In this document: positions 25,903 through 34,224 of the stretch, in pieces
Numbering within the stretch: the first letter of the stretch is position 1
Layout: each line of letters opens with the position of its first letter
NCBI RefSeq assembly: GCF_001517405.1
Contig: NZ_LN907828.1
Coordinates: forward strand, 496,001 to 560,000
DNA: 64,000 nt
Reading direction: 5' to 3'
Origin: Duffyella gerundensis
GTDB taxonomy: Bacteria; Pseudomonadota; Gammaproteobacteria; Enterobacterales; Enterobacteriaceae
The notes under the pieces: model-generated
Seen by the model: only the letters and a program-made list of their open reading frames with translations
What the model was told of the DNA's origin: nothing
The model's database searches: none
Program-made: the position numbers and the translations under genes

Positions 25903-26958
25903 ATGAAAACAGTTAAAGGACCGGGAATATTTCTGTCGCAGTTTATCGGGCAACAGCCACCTTACAACAGCCTTGCCGGGCTGGCAGGCTGGGCCGCGGC
26001 GTTGGGTTACAAAGCGCTGCAAATTCCCTGCCACGATAAGGCGATTTTTGATCTGCAACGCGCGGCAACCAGCCAGACTTATTGCGATGAAATTACCGGG
26101 CTGCTGGCCGAACACGGCCTGGCGATCAGCGAGCTGTCGACCCATCTCGAAGGGCAGCTGGTGGCGGTCAATCCGGCCTACGATGCGGCATTTGACCATT
26201 TCGCCCCAGCTGAGGTGCGGGGCAATGCCACAAAGCGTACCGAGTGGGCCACGGCCACGGTGAAACAGGCGGCAGCGGCATCGGCCAAACTGGGGCTCAG
26301 CGCGCACGCTACCTTTTCCGGTTCGCTCGCCTGGCCGTGGTTTTATCCCTGGCCGCCACACAACGCCGCGCTGTTTGAAGAAGCCTTTGCGGAACTGGCT
26401 CGTCGCTGGCGACCGATCCTCGATGAATACGATCGCCACGGCGTTGACCTCTGTTACGAAATCCATCCCGGCGAAGATCTGCACGATGGCGTCACCTTTG
26501 AGCGTTTTCTCGCGAAAGTTGGCGATCATCCGCGCTGCAACATCCTCTACGATCCCAGCCATCTGCATCTGCAACATATCGATTATTTGCAGTTCATCGA
26601 TTGCTATCACACGCGCATCAAAGCTTTTCACGTCAAGGATGCCGAGTTCGTCAAAAACGGGCGCAGCGGCGTGTATGGCGGCTATCAACCCTGGATCGAT
26701 CGCGCCGGTCGCTTTCGCTCACCAGGAGATGGTCAGATCGATTTCAACGGCATTTTCAGCAAGCTGGCGCAGTATGATTATGCTGGCTGGGCGGTGCTGG
26801 AATGGGAATGCTGCCTGAAAGAGGGCGATAGCGGCGCGCGCGAAGGGGCAGAGTTTATTCGCCGCCATATCATTCCGGTGGCCGAACGCGCCTTTGATGA
26901 TTTTGCCGCGCAGCAGGATGATCGTGCCAGCGTACGCGCTCAGCTCGGGCTGGAATAA
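25903..26958 (+). CDS. Xylose-isomerase-like TIM-barrel sugar isomerase/epimerase
   Basis: 351 aa cytoplasmic enzyme of the AP-endonuclease-2/xylose-isomerase-like superfamily (IolE/IolI/YcjR type). Metal-site segments of the barrel are visible: CYEIHPGEDLHDG (Glu, His), LYDPSHLHLQ (Asp, His), KAFHVKDAEF (His, Asp) and the closing WAVLEWECC (Glu). It likely acts on a keto-sugar, cyclitol or 3-oxo-glycoside; I cannot say which. GAGGGG lies six bases before the ATG. Tight spacing to the transporter indicates co-transcription and a shared substrate; the LacI gene follows after a hairpin. Confidence 0.85.
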   Translation: MKTVKGPGIFLSQFIGQQPPYNSLAGLAGWAAALGYKALQIPCHDKAIFDLQRAATSQTYCDEITGLLAEHGLAISELSTHLEGQLVAVNPAYDAAFDHFAPAEVRGNATKRTEWATATVKQAAAASAKLGLSAHATFSGSLAWPWFYPWPPHNAALFEEAFAELARRWRPILDEYDRHGVDLCYEIHPGEDLHDGVTFERFLAKVGDHPRCNILYDPSHLHLQHIDYLQFIDCYHTRIKAFHVKDAEFVKNGRSGVYGGYQPWIDRAGRFRSPGDGQIDFNGIFSKLAQYDYAGWAVLEWECCLKEGDSGAREGAEFIRRHIIPVAERAFDDFAAQQDDRASVRAQLGLE

Positions 26959-26965
26959 TCTGTCC

Positions 26966-26989
26966 GGTGCGCGCTGATTCGCGCGCACC
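26966..26989 (+). terminator. Hairpin between isomerase and regulator genes
   Basis: A perfect 9-bp stem GGTGCGCGC / GCGCGCACC with a six-base loop. It has only a weak T run (CTTTAT) after it. It may be a leaky terminator or mRNA-stabilising structure that reduces regulator expression. Confidence 0.5.
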
Positions 26990-27012
26990 CTTTATGCCCT
27001 GCAGGAAGCGCC

Positions 27013-27999
27013 ATGCCCATGTCGATTCAAAAAATTGCCCACCTGGCCGGTGTGTCGGTCGCCACCGTCTCGCGGGTGCTGAATAACAGCGATTCGGTCA
27101 AAGATTCCAATCGGGAAAAAGTGTTGCAGGCGATCGCCAACAGCAACTATCAGCCCAACCTGTTGGCGCGTCAGCTGCGTACCGCGCGCAGCTCAATGAT
27201 TCTGGTGATGGTCTCTGACATCGCCAACCCGTTTTGCGCCGAAGTGGTGAAAGGCATTGAAGAGCAGGCGGAACAGAATCACTATCGTATTTTGCTGTGT
27301 AATTCAGCTTCTGATGTCGCGCGCTCGCGGTCCAGCCTGCAACTGCTGGCTGGTAAAATCGTCGATGGCGTGATTACCATGGATGCGTTCAGCACACTGC
27401 CGGAGCTGGCGCCATTAATCGGTGCCCGTCCGTGGGTGCAATGCGCAGAATATGCCGATGACGGCGCGGTCTCCTGTGTGGGCATTAACGACGTGGCGGC
27501 CGCGCAGCAGCTGGTGGGTTATCTGGCCGACGGCGGTCGTCAACGTATTGCGCTGATCAATCACGATCTCGACTACAAATATGCTCAACTGCGGCAACAG
27601 GGCTATCAACGGGCGTTGGCTGAGCGGCAGCTGTCATGGCAGGCGATCGGCTACGCCAGCGCGCTGCGTTTTCATGCCGGTAAAACCGCGATGCTTGCGT
27701 TGCTGGCGGAGAAGCAGCGGCCGGATGCGGTGTTTGCCGTCTCTGACACGCTGGCCGCGGGCGCAATCGCCGCCATTACCGGGGCGGGGCTGCGCGTGCC
27801 GGAGGATATTGCCGTGGCCGGATTTGACGGCACCGAGCTGGCGGAAATGGTCTCGCCGCCGTTGACCACGCTGGCCCAGCCGTCGCGCGAAATGGGACGA
27901 CAGGCGTGTGCGCTGCTGCTGAAGCGCATCAACGATCCCGATTCGCCCGCAGAACGTATTATGATGCCGTGGCAGTTAATCACCCGCGCCAGTGCCTGA
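27013..27999 (+). CDS. LacI-family transcriptional regulator
   Basis: 328 aa. N-terminal LacI helix-turn-helix and hinge: IQKIAHLAGVSVATVSRVLN then YQPNLLARQLRT. A periplasmic-binding-protein-like effector domain (about 60-328) includes VMVSDIANPFCAEVVKGIEE and the C-terminal VAGFDGTELAEMVSPPLTT. AGGAAG lies five bases before the ATG. Most likely the local regulator of the transporter-isomerase unit through the twin palindromes at 24585-24628. Its recognition-helix residues (SVATVSRV) fit the common CG-centred operators. The effector is unknown. Confidence 0.92.
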   Translation: MPMSIQKIAHLAGVSVATVSRVLNNSDSVKDSNREKVLQAIANSNYQPNLLARQLRTARSSMILVMVSDIANPFCAEVVKGIEEQAEQNHYRILLCNSASDVARSRSSLQLLAGKIVDGVITMDAFSTLPELAPLIGARPWVQCAEYADDGAVSCVGINDVAAAQQLVGYLADGGRQRIALINHDLDYKYAQLRQQGYQRALAERQLSWQAIGYASALRFHAGKTAMLALLAEKQRPDAVFAVSDTLAAGAIAAITGAGLRVPEDIAVAGFDGTELAEMVSPPLTTLAQPSREMGRQACALLLKRINDPDSPAERIMMPWQLITRASA

Positions 28000-28028
28000 T
28001 TGATCAGGCGGAATCACAGGACAACAGC

Positions 28029-28526
28029 ATGACACATTTTATCAGGCGCCTTGACGCCGCCGACGCCGCGGCTTTTCGACAGATTCGCCTGGCCGCGTTA
28101 CAACAGCATCCCGAAGCGTTTAGCGCAGCGTGGGAAAGCGAGCAGCAGCAGCCTCTGGATTTTTTTGCGCAGCGGCTACGCAATAATGCGGTTTTTGCCG
28201 GATTTAACGATAACGGCGACATGCAGGGAGTGGTGGGCGTTGCGCGCAGTGAGGCGGCAAAAATCCGCCACATCGCTTCGCTGTGGGGAGTCTATCTTTG
28301 TCCGGAGGCACGCGGTTGCGGGCTGGCCCGTGCGCTCATCCTTAATGCTTTGCACTTTGCGCAAACGGAATGCCAATCGGTGCGCCTCAGCGTCACCGCC
28401 AGCAATACAGGCGTCATTCGTCTCTACCACTCGCTGGGTTTCAAAGAATGGGCGCGCGATCGCCACGCGCTTAACGTTAATGGGACATTTTATGATGAAA
28501 TCCTGATGCGGCTGGATTGCGATTAA
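28029..28526 (+). CDS. GNAT-family N-acetyltransferase
   Basis: 165 aa from the ATG at 28029 (AGGACA upstream); an upstream in-frame extension overlaps the LacI gene and is rejected. GNAT fold: N-terminal IRRLDAADAAAFRQIRLAAL, and the acetyl-CoA loop after LWGVYLCPEARGCGLARALILNAL (R-x-x-G-x-A variant: RGCGLA). A late strand SVTASNTGVIRLYHSLGFKEWA carries the conserved asparagine and Tyr/Gly-Phe motif. Acceptor substrate unknown. 29 bp downstream of the LacI gene, so possibly on the same transcript; 4 bp from the stop of the convergent cupin gene. Confidence 0.88.
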   Translation: MTHFIRRLDAADAAAFRQIRLAALQQHPEAFSAAWESEQQQPLDFFAQRLRNNAVFAGFNDNGDMQGVVGVARSEAAKIRHIASLWGVYLCPEARGCGLARALILNALHFAQTECQSVRLSVTASNTGVIRLYHSLGFKEWARDRHALNVNGTFYDEILMRLDCD

Positions 28527-28530
28527 TGGG

Positions 28531-28869
28531 TTAATCGACGTTCACGCGGTCGCCACGGGTGGTGGGGTGAGAAATCACCAGAAACTCAACCGCCTGCGCC
28601 GATTCATTGCGCGCCTGATGTTTCGCCAGCGGGGGAATTTCAATGCCCTGATGGCGGCTAAGCTGCTGTATCTCACCCTCCATTTCCATAGTTAACTCGC
28701 CGCTGAGCACAAAAAAGAACTGCCGCGCGACGGTATGATAATGCCGTGCTTCCTGCGTCCTGGCGGGCATGCTTTCGTGAATCACGCTCATGCCCGGCTG
28801 CTTAACCAGATGCCAGCCGTCGCACTGCTCGCCCCAGACGTAATGTTCGGCATTCTCTTTAGAAATCAT
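28531..28869 (-). CDS. Small cupin protein
   Basis: 112-residue single-domain cupin from ATG 28869, with GAGGAAA upstream. Metal-binding cupin motif 1 is in ARHYHTVARQFFFVLSGELTME (H-x-H-like HYH with Glu) and motif 2 in IPPLAKHQARNES. Small cupins of this type are often isomerases, dioxygenases or sensors; nothing here decides which. Transcribed leftward, downstream of the CGNR regulator gene (47-bp gap), so the two may form an operon. Confidence 0.8.
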   Translation of the reverse strand: MISKENAEHYVWGEQCDGWHLVKQPGMSVIHESMPARTQEARHYHTVARQFFFVLSGELTMEMEGEIQQLSRHQGIEIPPLAKHQARNESAQAVEFLVISHPTTRGDRVNVD

Positions 28870-28916
28870 CGGTTTCCTCGTCAGTTTTTCGTCACTATGG
28901 AACGTTCCCGCTCGGG

Positions 28917-29492
28917 TTACTGGCTTTTTCTGGAACGAAACGCCGCGACCTTCATGCGGTTGCCGCAGGTTGCCATGCTGCACCAGCGGCGGCGGTGAGA
29001 TTTGCTCAGATCGTGAAACAGCAGAATACAGTCATGAGCTTCGCACTGGCGGACAAATTCGAATTTCTCGCTGGTTACCAGCGTCACTAACGCATCCGCT
29101 ATCGGCCAGAGCAGGCCTGCTGGTTTGCTGTGGTCCGCACAGGCCCGCAGGTAGAATTGCTGCGTCTCATCGTGCCATGCCAGTTTTTGATGCGGGCGGC
29201 CCGCTTCCAGCACGCTGTTGATCAGCGTGGCATCGCTTGCCGTGCCGTTCATTGCGGCTTTCACCAACGCCCGTGACTCTTCACGCAGCTCACAAGCCAG
29301 CGCCAGCAGCCCGCGCGGCGGTGCCACCTCATCCGATAACACACCCGCAGTGGTTAACCACGCGATCACGCTGCGATCGTCGGTAAAGCAGTCGTGCTGC
29401 TGTTCTGCCACGCCGTACGCGCTGTTGATAAAATCCAGCGCGAGATTGTCCGCCAGTAAGAGAGTGGCGGAGTGATTGCTGTCAGAAGTCAT
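28917..29492 (-). CDS. CGNR zinc-finger regulator (ABATE domain)
   Basis: 191 aa from ATG 29492. An N-terminal ABATE-like domain has the ALDFINSAYG start. A C-terminal treble-clef zinc finger reads CEAHDCILLFHDLSK, then RRRWCSMATCGNRMKVAAFR, which contains the CGNR signature and four zinc cysteines. Such proteins are putative stress-responsive transcription regulators. Divergent from the alpha/beta hydrolase gene across a 94-bp region with three GGTTAC-type elements, which are candidate binding sites for it. The cupin gene follows downstream. Confidence 0.88.
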   Translation of the reverse strand: MTSDSNHSATLLLADNLALDFINSAYGVAEQQHDCFTDDRSVIAWLTTAGVLSDEVAPPRGLLALACELREESRALVKAAMNGTASDATLINSVLEAGRPHQKLAWHDETQQFYLRACADHSKPAGLLWPIADALVTLVTSEKFEFVRQCEAHDCILLFHDLSKSHRRRWCSMATCGNRMKVAAFRSRKSQ

Positions 29493-29524
29493 GGGTAGCC
29501 TGTAACTGATAAAATATATTTGAC

Positions 29525-29573
29525 AGGTTACCAAAAAGCCTCGTAACCTTCAAATTCATATTTTAACGGTTAC
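29525..29573. promoter_or_regulatory. GGTTAC inverted-repeat operator region
   Basis: AGGTTAC (29525-29531) -N11- GTAACCT (29543-29549) is a perfect 7-bp inverted repeat. A third copy, CGGTTAC, lies at 29567-29573 just before the ribosome site of the hydrolase gene. Located in the shared promoter of the CGNR and hydrolase genes; binding by the CGNR protein is an inference. Confidence 0.5.
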
Positions 29574-29586
29574 AAGGGGATTTATC

Positions 29587-30495
29587 ATGACCACGGCTCT
29601 TAACTCAGCTGATGATGTCGCTCGCACCACCACTCAGCTGCATTACCGCTTTCAGCAGATCGATAACGTCACAATCTTCTACCGTGAAGCCGGTAACCCG
29701 ACGTCACCCACCATCTTGCTGCTGCATGGCTTTGCGGCCTCTTCGTTCATGTTCCGCGATCTGATTCCTGCCCTCGCCGAGCGTTATCACGTCATCGCCC
29801 CCGATTTGCCAGCCTTTGGCTTTACCGATATCTCCGCCGCCGGGGATTACGTCTGGACCTTCAGCCAGCTGGCCGACACCATCGGACAGTTCACCGAACG
29901 GCTGAAGCTGGATCGCTATGCGTTGATGGTGCATGACTACGGCGCGCCGGTAGGCTGGCGGCTGGCGCTTGCCCATCCGCAGCGTGTCACCGCCATCATT
30001 TCCCAGAACGGGAATGCCTATGAGGAAGGGCTGGGCGCGGGCTGGGCACCTATCCAGAAATACTGGCGTGAGCCAACGCAGGAGAATCGCGACGCACTGC
30101 GGGATTTCCCGACGCCTGCCTCCATCAAATGGCAATATCTTGAGGGCGTGAGCGATCCGAGCCTGGTGTCGCCCGACGGCTATACACTGGAGGGAATGCA
30201 GATTTTACGGCCGGGCAATGCGGAGATTCAGCTCGATCTGCTGTTGGACTACGCCAGCAACGTGGCGATGTACCCGCGCTTTCAGCAGTTTTTCCGCGAC
30301 TCACAGCCGCCGCTGCTGGCGGTATGGGGCAAGCACGATCCGTTTTTCCTGCCTGCGGGTGCGGAAGCCTGGAAACGCGATCTGCCCGAGGCGGATATTC
30401 GCTTCTACGACACCGGCCACTTTGCGCTGGAAACCCATGCCAGCACCATCGTGCCGGTGATTAAGGCCTTTCTGGATCGGCACATTGCTCAATAA
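29587..30495 (+). CDS. Alpha/beta hydrolase (haloalkane dehalogenase / epoxide hydrolase-like)
   Basis: 302 aa cytoplasmic hydrolase. The oxyanion motif is LLLHGFAASSFMFRDLIP, the nucleophile elbow is MVHDYGAPVGW (Asp nucleophile as in dehalogenases and epoxide hydrolases, not Ser), the acid lies in WGKHDPFF and the catalytic His in TGHFALETH. Asp plus a Trp pair in the neighbourhood favours a hydrolytic dehalogenase or epoxide hydrolase; the exact substrate is unknown. AAGGGG precedes the ATG. Likely controlled by the divergent CGNR regulator through the GGTTAC elements. Confidence 0.88.
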   Translation: MTTALNSADDVARTTTQLHYRFQQIDNVTIFYREAGNPTSPTILLLHGFAASSFMFRDLIPALAERYHVIAPDLPAFGFTDISAAGDYVWTFSQLADTIGQFTERLKLDRYALMVHDYGAPVGWRLALAHPQRVTAIISQNGNAYEEGLGAGWAPIQKYWREPTQENRDALRDFPTPASIKWQYLEGVSDPSLVSPDGYTLEGMQILRPGNAEIQLDLLLDYASNVAMYPRFQQFFRDSQPPLLAVWGKHDPFFLPAGAEAWKRDLPEADIRFYDTGHFALETHASTIVPVIKAFLDRHIAQ

Positions 30496-30655
30496 GAGAT
30501 GAAGTCAGCAGAGGGTAGCGGTGAGCGAGAGCCCTGTCGCTCACCGGCAGAGTCTGCCTTCCCGGCAAGACTGACTCCGTGTGCTGAGGTTTGAGCGCGG
30601 CGCCGTTGAACGACGTAGCCTGCTGTCCTGTCAACAACACTGCTGAAAAGGCGCG

Positions 30656-31531
30656 TTACCCGCCGAACTGCTCGGCGATCCAGCCAGAAAAAAGCGTCAT
30701 AGCATGGCTGGTTGTCCGCGAATGCAAACGGGTCAGCCAGTAGCCGCCAAGATCGATCTCCGCGGCAAAAGGCCGAACCAGCATTTTGTTTTGCAGCTGA
30801 CGCTCAAAAATCTTCACCGGCGCCAGCGCGATGCCTGCGCCTAACATCGCCGCTTCAATCATGGTCAGCGAAGAGTCAAAAATCATCACGGGGTGCGAAG
30901 GCGAAGGCGGGCGCTGCTCCAGACTTTGTAGCCACAGGCTCCATTCATCCCGCCGGAATGAGCGCAGCAGGGTGTATTTTACGACGTCAGCGGGGTGGCG
31001 TAATTCCCGCGCCAGATCGGTATGGCAGAGCGGTGAAAAGGGCGCTGGGCAAATAAATTGCGCCTCGGTGCCGTGCCAGCCGCCTGCGCCAAAACGCACC
31101 GTGAAATCATGACCTTCAGCAGCAGGATCAACGCGGTTATTGTGGGTGGAGAGTTGCAATTCGATGTGCGGATAGCGGCGGTTGAAGTCATGCAGGCGCG
31201 GTAATAATAAACCGGTGGCAAAGCTGCCGACCGCCCCTACCTTGATTTTTTCACGCAGCTTGCCGGTTGAAAAGTTATCCAGCGTCTCGGCGATGTGATC
31301 AAACGTATGGTTCAACACTGGCAGCAGGCTTTCACCTTCAGTGGTCAGCGCCAGTCCACGCGAAATTCGAATAAACAACGAGCAGCCTAAGCGCTGCTCC
31401 AGCGCCTTGACCTGTTGACTGACCGCTGCATGGGTGACGTTGAGTTCAATCGCGGCATTAGTAAAACTTAGATGACGCGCGGCTGCTTCAAACGCGCGCA
31501 GGGCATTGAGCGGAATATAGGGGCGAACCAT
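30656..31531 (-). CDS. ampR: AmpR, LysR-type regulator of ampC
   Basis: 291 aa, the same length as Citrobacter/Enterobacter AmpR. N-terminal helix-turn-helix: YIPLNALRAFEAAARHLSFTNAAIELNVTHAAVSQQVK. The effector domain keeps family stretches such as THNNRVDPAAEGHDFTVRFG and LLRSFRRDEWSLWLQ. AmpR senses muropeptides (activating anhydro-MurNAc peptides versus repressing UDP-MurNAc-pentapeptide) released when beta-lactams disturb the wall. Divergent from ampC with a 106-bp intergenic region, the canonical arrangement, so ampC here should be inducible. Confidence 0.93.
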   Translation of the reverse strand: MVRPYIPLNALRAFEAAARHLSFTNAAIELNVTHAAVSQQVKALEQRLGCSLFIRISRGLALTTEGESLLPVLNHTFDHIAETLDNFSTGKLREKIKVGAVGSFATGLLLPRLHDFNRRYPHIELQLSTHNNRVDPAAEGHDFTVRFGAGGWHGTEAQFICPAPFSPLCHTDLARELRHPADVVKYTLLRSFRRDEWSLWLQSLEQRPPSPSHPVMIFDSSLTMIEAAMLGAGIALAPVKIFERQLQNKMLVRPFAAEIDLGGYWLTRLHSRTTSHAMTLFSGWIAEQFGG

Positions 31532-31542
31532 CGTATAGCCTG

Positions 31543-31555
31543 TAAGAAAAACTTA
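31543..31555. promoter_or_regulatory. Putative AmpR (LysR T-N11-A) site
   Basis: TAAG-AAAAA-CTTA is a perfect palindrome whose outermost bases form the LysR-type T-N11-A motif. It sits in the ampR-ampC intergenic region, right beside the ampR start. Confidence 0.5.
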
Positions 31556-31637
31556 TAACAGACAATAAAATTAACAGTTTGAAGCAGATTGTTAAAGCAG
31601 CCAGAATCGCCGTCAATGTTCAATCGGGAAGAAAAAA

Positions 31638-32777
31638 ATGAAAGTGATTTCTCAGGTGTTAGCCACAACCGCGCTGATCGCAGCGTGTTCATTAAGCCAG
31701 GCCGCAACCACCGATATCAACGCGATCGTCAGCCCACCGATCACGCGTCTGATGGCACAGCAGGATATTCCCGGCATGGCCGTGGCGGTATATGTTAAAG
31801 GCCAGTCTTATTACTACGTCTGGGGCATGGCGGATAAAGCACAACGTCGCCCGGTCACCACGGATACGCTGTTTGAGCTGGGATCGGTGAGCAAGACCTT
31901 TACCGGCGTGCTGGGAGGCGTTGCCGTGGCAAAGGGCGAGATCGCGCTTAACGATCGGGCGAGCAAATATTGGCAACGGCTTGCTCTGCCGCACTGGCAA
32001 CATATCACGCTGCTGCAACTGGCGACTTACACCGCGGGCGGCTTGCCTTTACAGGTTCCTGATAACGTCACCAGTGAGGCGCAGCTGGCTCTCTTCTACC
32101 AACAGTGGCAACCACAATGGGCCCCTGGTGAGAAACGGCTGTATGCCAACAGCAGCATTGGCCTGTTCGGCCTGCTGGCGGTAAAACCCAGCGGCATGAC
32201 GTTTGAGAAAGCCATGCAACAGCGTGTTTTTACCCCGTTGAACTTAAAAAACACTTTTATTAATGTGCCGCAAAATAAACAGGATGTTTACGCCTGGGGC
32301 TACCGCGATGGCAAAGCCGTTCACGTATCGCCCGGCATGCTGGATGCCGAAGCCTATGGCGTGAAGTCGACCATTAAAGACATGGCGCGCTGGATGCAGG
32401 CCAATATGAATCCGCAACAGGTAACCGATCCCACACTGCAGCAGGCCATAAAGCTTGCTCAGACGCGCTTTTATCGCACTGACGCGCTATATCAGGGCCT
32501 GGGATGGGAAATGCTCAACTGGCCTGAGCAATCATCCATTATCGCGACGGGCGCTGACAGTAACGTTGCTCTCGCGCCGCAGCAGCTCGTAAAAATCGAT
32601 GCGGTGACACCACACCAGGCAACCTGGGTGCACAAAACCGGGGCAACCGGCGGATTCGGGGCTTATGTCGCTTTTATCCCGCAAAAGCAGGTAGGTATTG
32701 TCATCCTGGCCAATAAAAACTATCCCAATCCTGAGCGGGTGAAAGCCGCAATGGAAATCCTGAGTCAACTTCAGTGA
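31638..32777 (+). CDS. ampC: Class C beta-lactamase AmpC
   Basis: 379 aa periplasmic serine beta-lactamase. A Sec signal peptide (about 1-23, ending SLSQA-ATT) is followed by the three active-site elements: S83-V-S-K86 in ELGSVSKTF (catalytic Ser64 by class C numbering), Y169-A-N171 (Tyr150) and K333-T-G335 (Lys315). Length and order are normal for chromosomal or resident AmpC. Hydrolyses cephalosporins and, when induced, many penicillins. GGAAG precedes the ATG. Regulation by the adjacent divergent AmpR is expected. Confidence 0.95.
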   Translation: MKVISQVLATTALIAACSLSQAATTDINAIVSPPITRLMAQQDIPGMAVAVYVKGQSYYYVWGMADKAQRRPVTTDTLFELGSVSKTFTGVLGGVAVAKGEIALNDRASKYWQRLALPHWQHITLLQLATYTAGGLPLQVPDNVTSEAQLALFYQQWQPQWAPGEKRLYANSSIGLFGLLAVKPSGMTFEKAMQQRVFTPLNLKNTFINVPQNKQDVYAWGYRDGKAVHVSPGMLDAEAYGVKSTIKDMARWMQANMNPQQVTDPTLQQAIKLAQTRFYRTDALYQGLGWEMLNWPEQSSIIATGADSNVALAPQQLVKIDAVTPHQATWVHKTGATGGFGAYVAFIPQKQVGIVILANKNYPNPERVKAAMEILSQLQ

Positions 32778-32974
32778 GTTGCGCAGCCCGCCTTTTATGA
32801 CGTGGTGCAACAGGGCAGATAGCATTGAACAATGCCATTTGCCCTGTTCAACGTTCGGTAAGGCGGCGTAAAACGTCGATCCCTGAACGTTACGTTTTCA
32901 CCACGCATTGCCCTCGCGCTTTTTTCCCACGCCGGATTACACTTATTCCTTTCCGTTATCAACAGGATCAATCT

Positions 32975-33718
32975 ATGCAGACAGCGTTAGTTACCGGTGC
33001 ATCAAGAGGAATCGGCAGAGCCACCGCGCTGCAACTCGCGCGTGAAGGCTGGTTTGTGCTGGTGCATTATCACGTGAACGCGGCAAAGGCGGAAGCGGTG
33101 CTGGCTGAGTTGCAGTGCGCGGGCGGCAGCGGGCAGGTGGTGCAGGCCGATCTCAGCGATGAGCATCAAATCATGGCGCTGTTCGCCGTGATTGATGCGT
33201 TGCCGCTGCGGTTAGGCGCGGTGGTGAACAACGCGGGCACGCTGTATCAGCAGACCACGGTTGAGCATCTTACCGTAGAACGTATCAACCAGGTTTTTGC
33301 CCTCAACGTGACCGCGCCTTTTGTCATCTGTCGCGAAGCGGTAAAGCGCATGGCGAAGAAATATGGCGGCGAAGGCGGGGCGATTGTGAATGTCTCTTCG
33401 GCGGCCTCGCGTCTTGGCGCGCCGGGCGAATATGTCGATTATGCCGCCTCAAAAGGTGCGCTGGATTCGCTGACCATTGGCCTGTCAAAAGAGGTGGCCT
33501 CGCAGGGCATTCGCGTGAATGCGGTGCGTCCCGGATTGATTCATACCGACATTCACGCCCAGGGCGGCGAACCCAATCGCATTGCTCGCGTGCAGCATGC
33601 GCTGCCGCTGCAGCGTGGCGGTCAACCGGAAGAAGTGGCGGCCGCCATCGCCTGGCTTATCAGCGACAACGCCTCCTACTGCAGCGGCAGCTTTATCGAT
33701 CTTGCCGGTGGGCTGTAA
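32975..33718 (+). CDS. Short-chain dehydrogenase/reductase (SDR)
   Basis: 247 aa from ATG 32975, with AGGA upstream; a longer frame to 32825 is rejected because the dinucleotide-binding fold begins at residue 4. Classical SDR: cofactor loop TGASRGIGRA (TGxxxGxG), NNAG motif in AVVNNAGTLYQ, and catalytic Ser-Tyr-Lys as VNVSSAASRLGAPGEYVDYAASKGAL, with C-terminal GGL. The Arg after the glycine loop and downstream basic pattern favour NADP. It resembles YgfF-type glucose-1-dehydrogenase-like oxidoreductases; substrate unknown. Confidence 0.9.
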   Translation: MQTALVTGASRGIGRATALQLAREGWFVLVHYHVNAAKAEAVLAELQCAGGSGQVVQADLSDEHQIMALFAVIDALPLRLGAVVNNAGTLYQQTTVEHLTVERINQVFALNVTAPFVICREAVKRMAKKYGGEGGAIVNVSSAASRLGAPGEYVDYAASKGALDSLTIGLSKEVASQGIRVNAVRPGLIHTDIHAQGGEPNRIARVQHALPLQRGGQPEEVAAAIAWLISDNASYCSGSFIDLAGGL

Positions 33719-33789
33719 CGTAGCACCGGGCAACAATTTACTGCACCGTCGTCGTGATAGCTTTGGGTTTTCAACACGGCGACAACACC

Positions 33790-34224
33790 ATGCTTTTTTT
33801 AACCCTGCGCGTTGCGCGTCCGGTCACTTCTCTGGTGCAGAGCAGCACGCTCTATTGCCGTGGGTTGGGGCTTGAACAGCTGGGCGCCTTTACCGATCAT
33901 GATGGCTTCAGCGGTATCATGCTGGGCCAGCGTGATCTGCCCTGGCATCTCGAATTTACCCAGTGCGATGCGCATCCATTGCGGCCAACACCCACGCAGG
34001 AAGATATGCTGGTGCTGTATCTGCCTGACGAAGAAGCCTGGCTCACCACCTGCGAAAATATGCTTGCCGCCGGATTTTGCCGTCTGCCCGCCGTTAATCC
34101 GTACTGGGACCGTAACGGGCAGACCTTCTGCGATCATGATGGCTACCGGACGGTTATTCAGCGTCAGTCGTGGCCATCCCTCACAGACGGCCAGAAAAAT
34201 CATTCAGCGGATACGCGGCGATGA
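33790..34224 (+). CDS. VOC/glyoxalase-fold protein
   Basis: About 144 aa, counted from ATG 33790 because the fold starts at once (LFLTLRVARPVTSLVQSSTLYC); a GTG at 33754 would add 12 residues. Vicinal-oxygen-chelate features: the RVARPV start, GIMLGQRDLPWHLEFT with a candidate metal His/Glu, VNPYWDRNGQTFCDHDGYRTVIQ at the end of the fold. YycE-like proteins of this kind act as lyases, dioxygenases or resistance proteins. Its last 44 bp overlap the 3' end of the convergent haloacid dehalogenase gene. Confidence 0.75.
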   Translation: MLFLTLRVARPVTSLVQSSTLYCRGLGLEQLGAFTDHDGFSGIMLGQRDLPWHLEFTQCDAHPLRPTPTQEDMLVLYLPDEEAWLTTCENMLAAGFCRLPAVNPYWDRNGQTFCDHDGYRTVIQRQSWPSLTDGQKNHSADTRR

